A stretch of DNA of 64,000 nt, taken from contig JAEZHM010000059.1 in assembly GCA_023416585.1 (NCBI GenBank), positions 49,818-113,817 on the forward strand, read 5' to 3'. Position 1 is the stretch's first letter, and every line of letters begins with the position of its first letter. Below are positions 62,139 through 64,000 of the stretch, in pieces. The notes under the pieces were generated by a model, which ran no database searches, had not been told where the DNA came from, and saw only the letters and a list, made by a program, of their open reading frames with translations. The stretch comes from Bacillota bacterium (lineage in GTDB: Bacteria; Bacillota; Clostridia; Christensenellales; Aristaeellaceae). Made by a program: the position numbers and the translations under genes.

Positions 62139-63722
62139 ATGATCAAAATCAGGTCTACTCTATTATTTATACTTATATTATCAATTTCTGTGAATCTTTA
62201 TCTTGTATCAACAAAAGCAGAAAATTTTATACAAGGAAAATATATAAGAAACGAGCAGTATCCTGCATCTTTTAACTATTTGTTTATTGATCTTGATAAA
62301 GTTTTTTTTGGATATATGCCAGCAGTATATAATGAAAATGAAGCTAAAGAAACATTATATGGCATTATTGATGATTTAGATCTAATTCGACATGTCGTTG
62401 GAAATGAATTTGTTAAAAAAGTTTCGATCTACATAGTAAGCAATACCGTTGAGGATGTACCGACTACAGCAGAACAAAGCGTCTTTTGTGAGAAAAGCGA
62501 TATTGAAAGTGGAGAACATAAAAAGGCTTTAATACAAGCATCCTTATGTCTTAAAGAGCCGTGGATAATTAATGGTGTATATGCATATGTCTTTGAAAAG
62601 CAAACTGATGATTCACTTTTGGCAGATTACTACAATAGTATAGGAGATATGAAAATTACAGATCTTTTTGCTGCAAGGTTTTCCTCTCAGTGGGCTACTT
62701 ACGATGACATTTCTATTGCAAAGTCTACAGCTGCTTCATTTGTTCGATACCTTATATCCACGCAGGGTTTTTATGCTCTGTATAAGGATGACTATTCTTT
62801 TGATAAGCAACAATGGCTTAATAAAATTGGGGTTAATCTTAAATTTGGGAAGGAATTATTACCATATAATTATTCTTATTCATATACTAAAGAGTATCCA
62901 CTAATAATTAATACCGAAAACGCAAGTTTTTACTTTGCCTATAAACCTAATATGCTAAAAACCCCAGAAGATATAGAAAATCTGCTTGCCAAAAATATTG
63001 AAGGGCGACAGTATATACTTTCATATCTGGAAAAGGATGCTCCAACATGTTATAACAAAATATATCAAAATTCACTAACACACATAAATTACAAGATTGT
63101 TGATAAAATAGTTAGTTCTTTAGGTGGATTATCAAAAATTAGCCAAAAGCAAATTGATCTTGCGAATATTAGGTTCCATTTACATGAGACAATGCATTTT
63201 TGGATTCAGAATGAATTAGATGAAAGCAAAAGCAGATGGAAATATGAGGGCATGTGTGACTATTTAAGTGAAATCGTGTACACAAATAACTATACTAGGG
63301 AACTTATATTTGAAATACTTAAGAATGAGGAACTTGTAAGTGATTGGGGAGTAGGTAAAGCATACTACTTGTCAAACGGCGGTGAAATGGATGACATTAG
63401 CAAATTTGATATGAGGTTATATATCGACGGACTTGCGTACTATTCCATAAAGAATCCTCTAAAACCCGAAAGTATTCCATGGATAAGTAAACCTATTTCT
63501 AAAACGCAGCGATGGAATTCATACAAAGAGGGAGACGAGTTGACATATGCACAATCCTGCTCTTTTATAGCGTATTTAGTGGACAAATACTCACTAGACC
63601 AAGTTATAGATTATTGTATGAATGGAAAAGACTTTTATTTGTCTTTTGGTTTAGGTTTCAATAATTCAACAGGAAATTGGATAGAGTTTCTTGCGAATCG
63701 AAAAGACGGTGAAATGCGTTGA
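62139..63722 (+). CDS. Secreted putative zinc metallopeptidase (HExxH)
   Basis: 527 residues. N-terminal signal/anchor helix (STLLFILILSISVNLYLVST). The motif HLHETMHFWIQNEL gives HETMH, a HExxH zinc site, near residue 350, and the Glu in RWKYEGMCDYLSEIVY about 24 residues later could be the third ligand, the gluzincin pattern (peptidase MA-like). The rest has no recognised domain. It starts behind GGAGAG. The gene is AT-rich in composition and uses many A/T-ending codons, unlike all its neighbours, so recent transfer is likely. Close on its right is an inverted-repeat element. Confidence 0.65.
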   Translation: MIKIRSTLLFILILSISVNLYLVSTKAENFIQGKYIRNEQYPASFNYLFIDLDKVFFGYMPAVYNENEAKETLYGIIDDLDLIRHVVGNEFVKKVSIYIVSNTVEDVPTTAEQSVFCEKSDIESGEHKKALIQASLCLKEPWIINGVYAYVFEKQTDDSLLADYYNSIGDMKITDLFAARFSSQWATYDDISIAKSTAASFVRYLISTQGFYALYKDDYSFDKQQWLNKIGVNLKFGKELLPYNYSYSYTKEYPLIINTENASFYFAYKPNMLKTPEDIENLLAKNIEGRQYILSYLEKDAPTCYNKIYQNSLTHINYKIVDKIVSSLGGLSKISQKQIDLANIRFHLHETMHFWIQNELDESKSRWKYEGMCDYLSEIVYTNNYTRELIFEILKNEELVSDWGVGKAYYLSNGGEMDDISKFDMRLYIDGLAYYSIKNPLKPESIPWISKPISKTQRWNSYKEGDELTYAQSCSFIAYLVDKYSLDQVIDYCMNGKDFYLSFGLGFNNSTGNWIEFLANRKDGEMR

Positions 63723-63796
63723 ATTTGCTTCCCATGATGCAAGCCTCATCCACAAGGGATAAAAATGTGTGCATGGTACGCATTCCATGCCATCCC

Positions 63797-63900
63797 CTTG
63801 AGGGGAAGGTGGCGCACACGCCGGATGAGGTGTTAGTTGTGATTGTCCATTCAGCCATTTCCACCTCATCAGTCTCCTTCGTCGACAGCTTCCCCTCAAG
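63797..63900. repeat. Paired inverted-repeat element (about 104 bp)
   Basis: CTTGAGGGGAAG (63797-63808) has its perfect inverse CTTCCCCTCAAG at 63889-63900, and GATGAGGTG (63824-63832) pairs with CACCTCATC (63862-63870). The left half matches the repeat at 28324-28367. Non-coding, MITE-like; it lies just right of the AT-rich peptidase gene. Confidence 0.8.
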
Positions 63901-63955
63901 TAAGCGATGATTATTTCAAGGTTGAGAGCAGGACAACACATTCGGGGAGAGAAAA

Positions 63956-64000
63956 ATGGGTTATATACCTCTGAAAAACTCGCCAACCACCCTGATTTAT
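63956..64000 (+). CDS. Start of a gene cut by the window edge
   Basis: An ATG at 63956 follows GGGGAGA and opens a frame MGYIPLKNSPTTLIY that runs off the right edge. The ribosome binding site supports a real start; the product cannot be identified from 15 residues. Confidence 0.4.
   Translation, partial: MGYIPLKNSPTTLIY

Overview
The window reads as a chromosomal segment of an anaerobic, spore-forming, moderately GC-rich Firmicute (class Clostridia). Clues: a CotF-type spore coat protein, a GerMN-domain lipoprotein, an [FeFe] hydrogenase-like protein, AGGAGG-type ribosome binding sites, LplB/LplC-type sugar permeases, a BceRSAB-like two-component/ABC exporter set, and short palindromic intergenic repeats of a kind I recall from gut Clostridia. 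No rRNA, tRNA or CRISPR array was recognised. The genus cannot be named from the sequence.

Layout. 1-10.8 kb: the 3' part of a giant Calx-beta repeat surface protein, a convergent secreted protein with calcium-binding repeats, a long solute-binding-like secreted protein, a CotF-like coat protein and a small membrane protein. 11-14.2 kb: a 2H phosphoesterase, a broken Sel1-repeat gene and a nuclease-helicase fusion. 14.3-19.5 kb: a potassium-uptake locus (membrane-anchored half-RCK protein, TrkH, TrkA, then a KdpDE-like kinase/regulator pair with no kdpFABC). 19.5-22.7 kb: a minus-strand operon of mntP, a CxxCxxCC protein, an orphan DNA methyltransferase and a TIM-barrel isomerase. 23-32.5 kb: SDR, two-part chromate transporter, GerMN lipoprotein, transglutaminase-like protein, YugP protease, a six-module peptidoglycan-binding lipoprotein and a DMT exporter. 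32.7-40 kb: redox genes, namely a TetR-controlled FAD oxidoreductase, an [FeFe] hydrogenase-like protein next to a diguanylate cyclase, a flavodoxin-fold quinone reductase and a lipoamide dehydrogenase-like flavoprotein. 40-45.3 kb: a PMT-family mannosyltransferase between two paralogous AraC-GyrI regulators, then an XRE-methyltransferase fusion. 45.7-52.3 kb: response regulator, kinase, ABC exporter and a membrane-anchored surface protein. 52.5-58.1 kb: a sugar ABC importer with an isomerase and a Gfo/Idh/MocA dehydrogenase. 58.2-61.2 kb: an MFS exporter behind a MerR-type promoter facing a dead MerR gene, an ADP-ribosylglycohydrolase and a ParE/Phd toxin-antitoxin pair. 61.2-63.7 kb: a markedly AT-rich island with a decayed gene and a secreted putative zinc peptidase, bounded by two palindromic repeat elements.

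How the genes work together: several loci look self-contained with local control. The TetR operon has two tandem palindromes just downstream of a near-consensus promoter; the toxin-antitoxin operon has a palindrome over its -10; the MFS gene has a 19-bp-spacer promoter with a central 20-bp palindrome. The most thought-provoking associations are the hydrogenase-like/diguanylate cyclase pair (possible redox or H2 input to c-di-GMP), the KdpDE-like system wired to Trk instead of Kdp, and the intact MerR operator beside a regulator pseudogene. All functional statements are from reading translated sequence; no database search was run.
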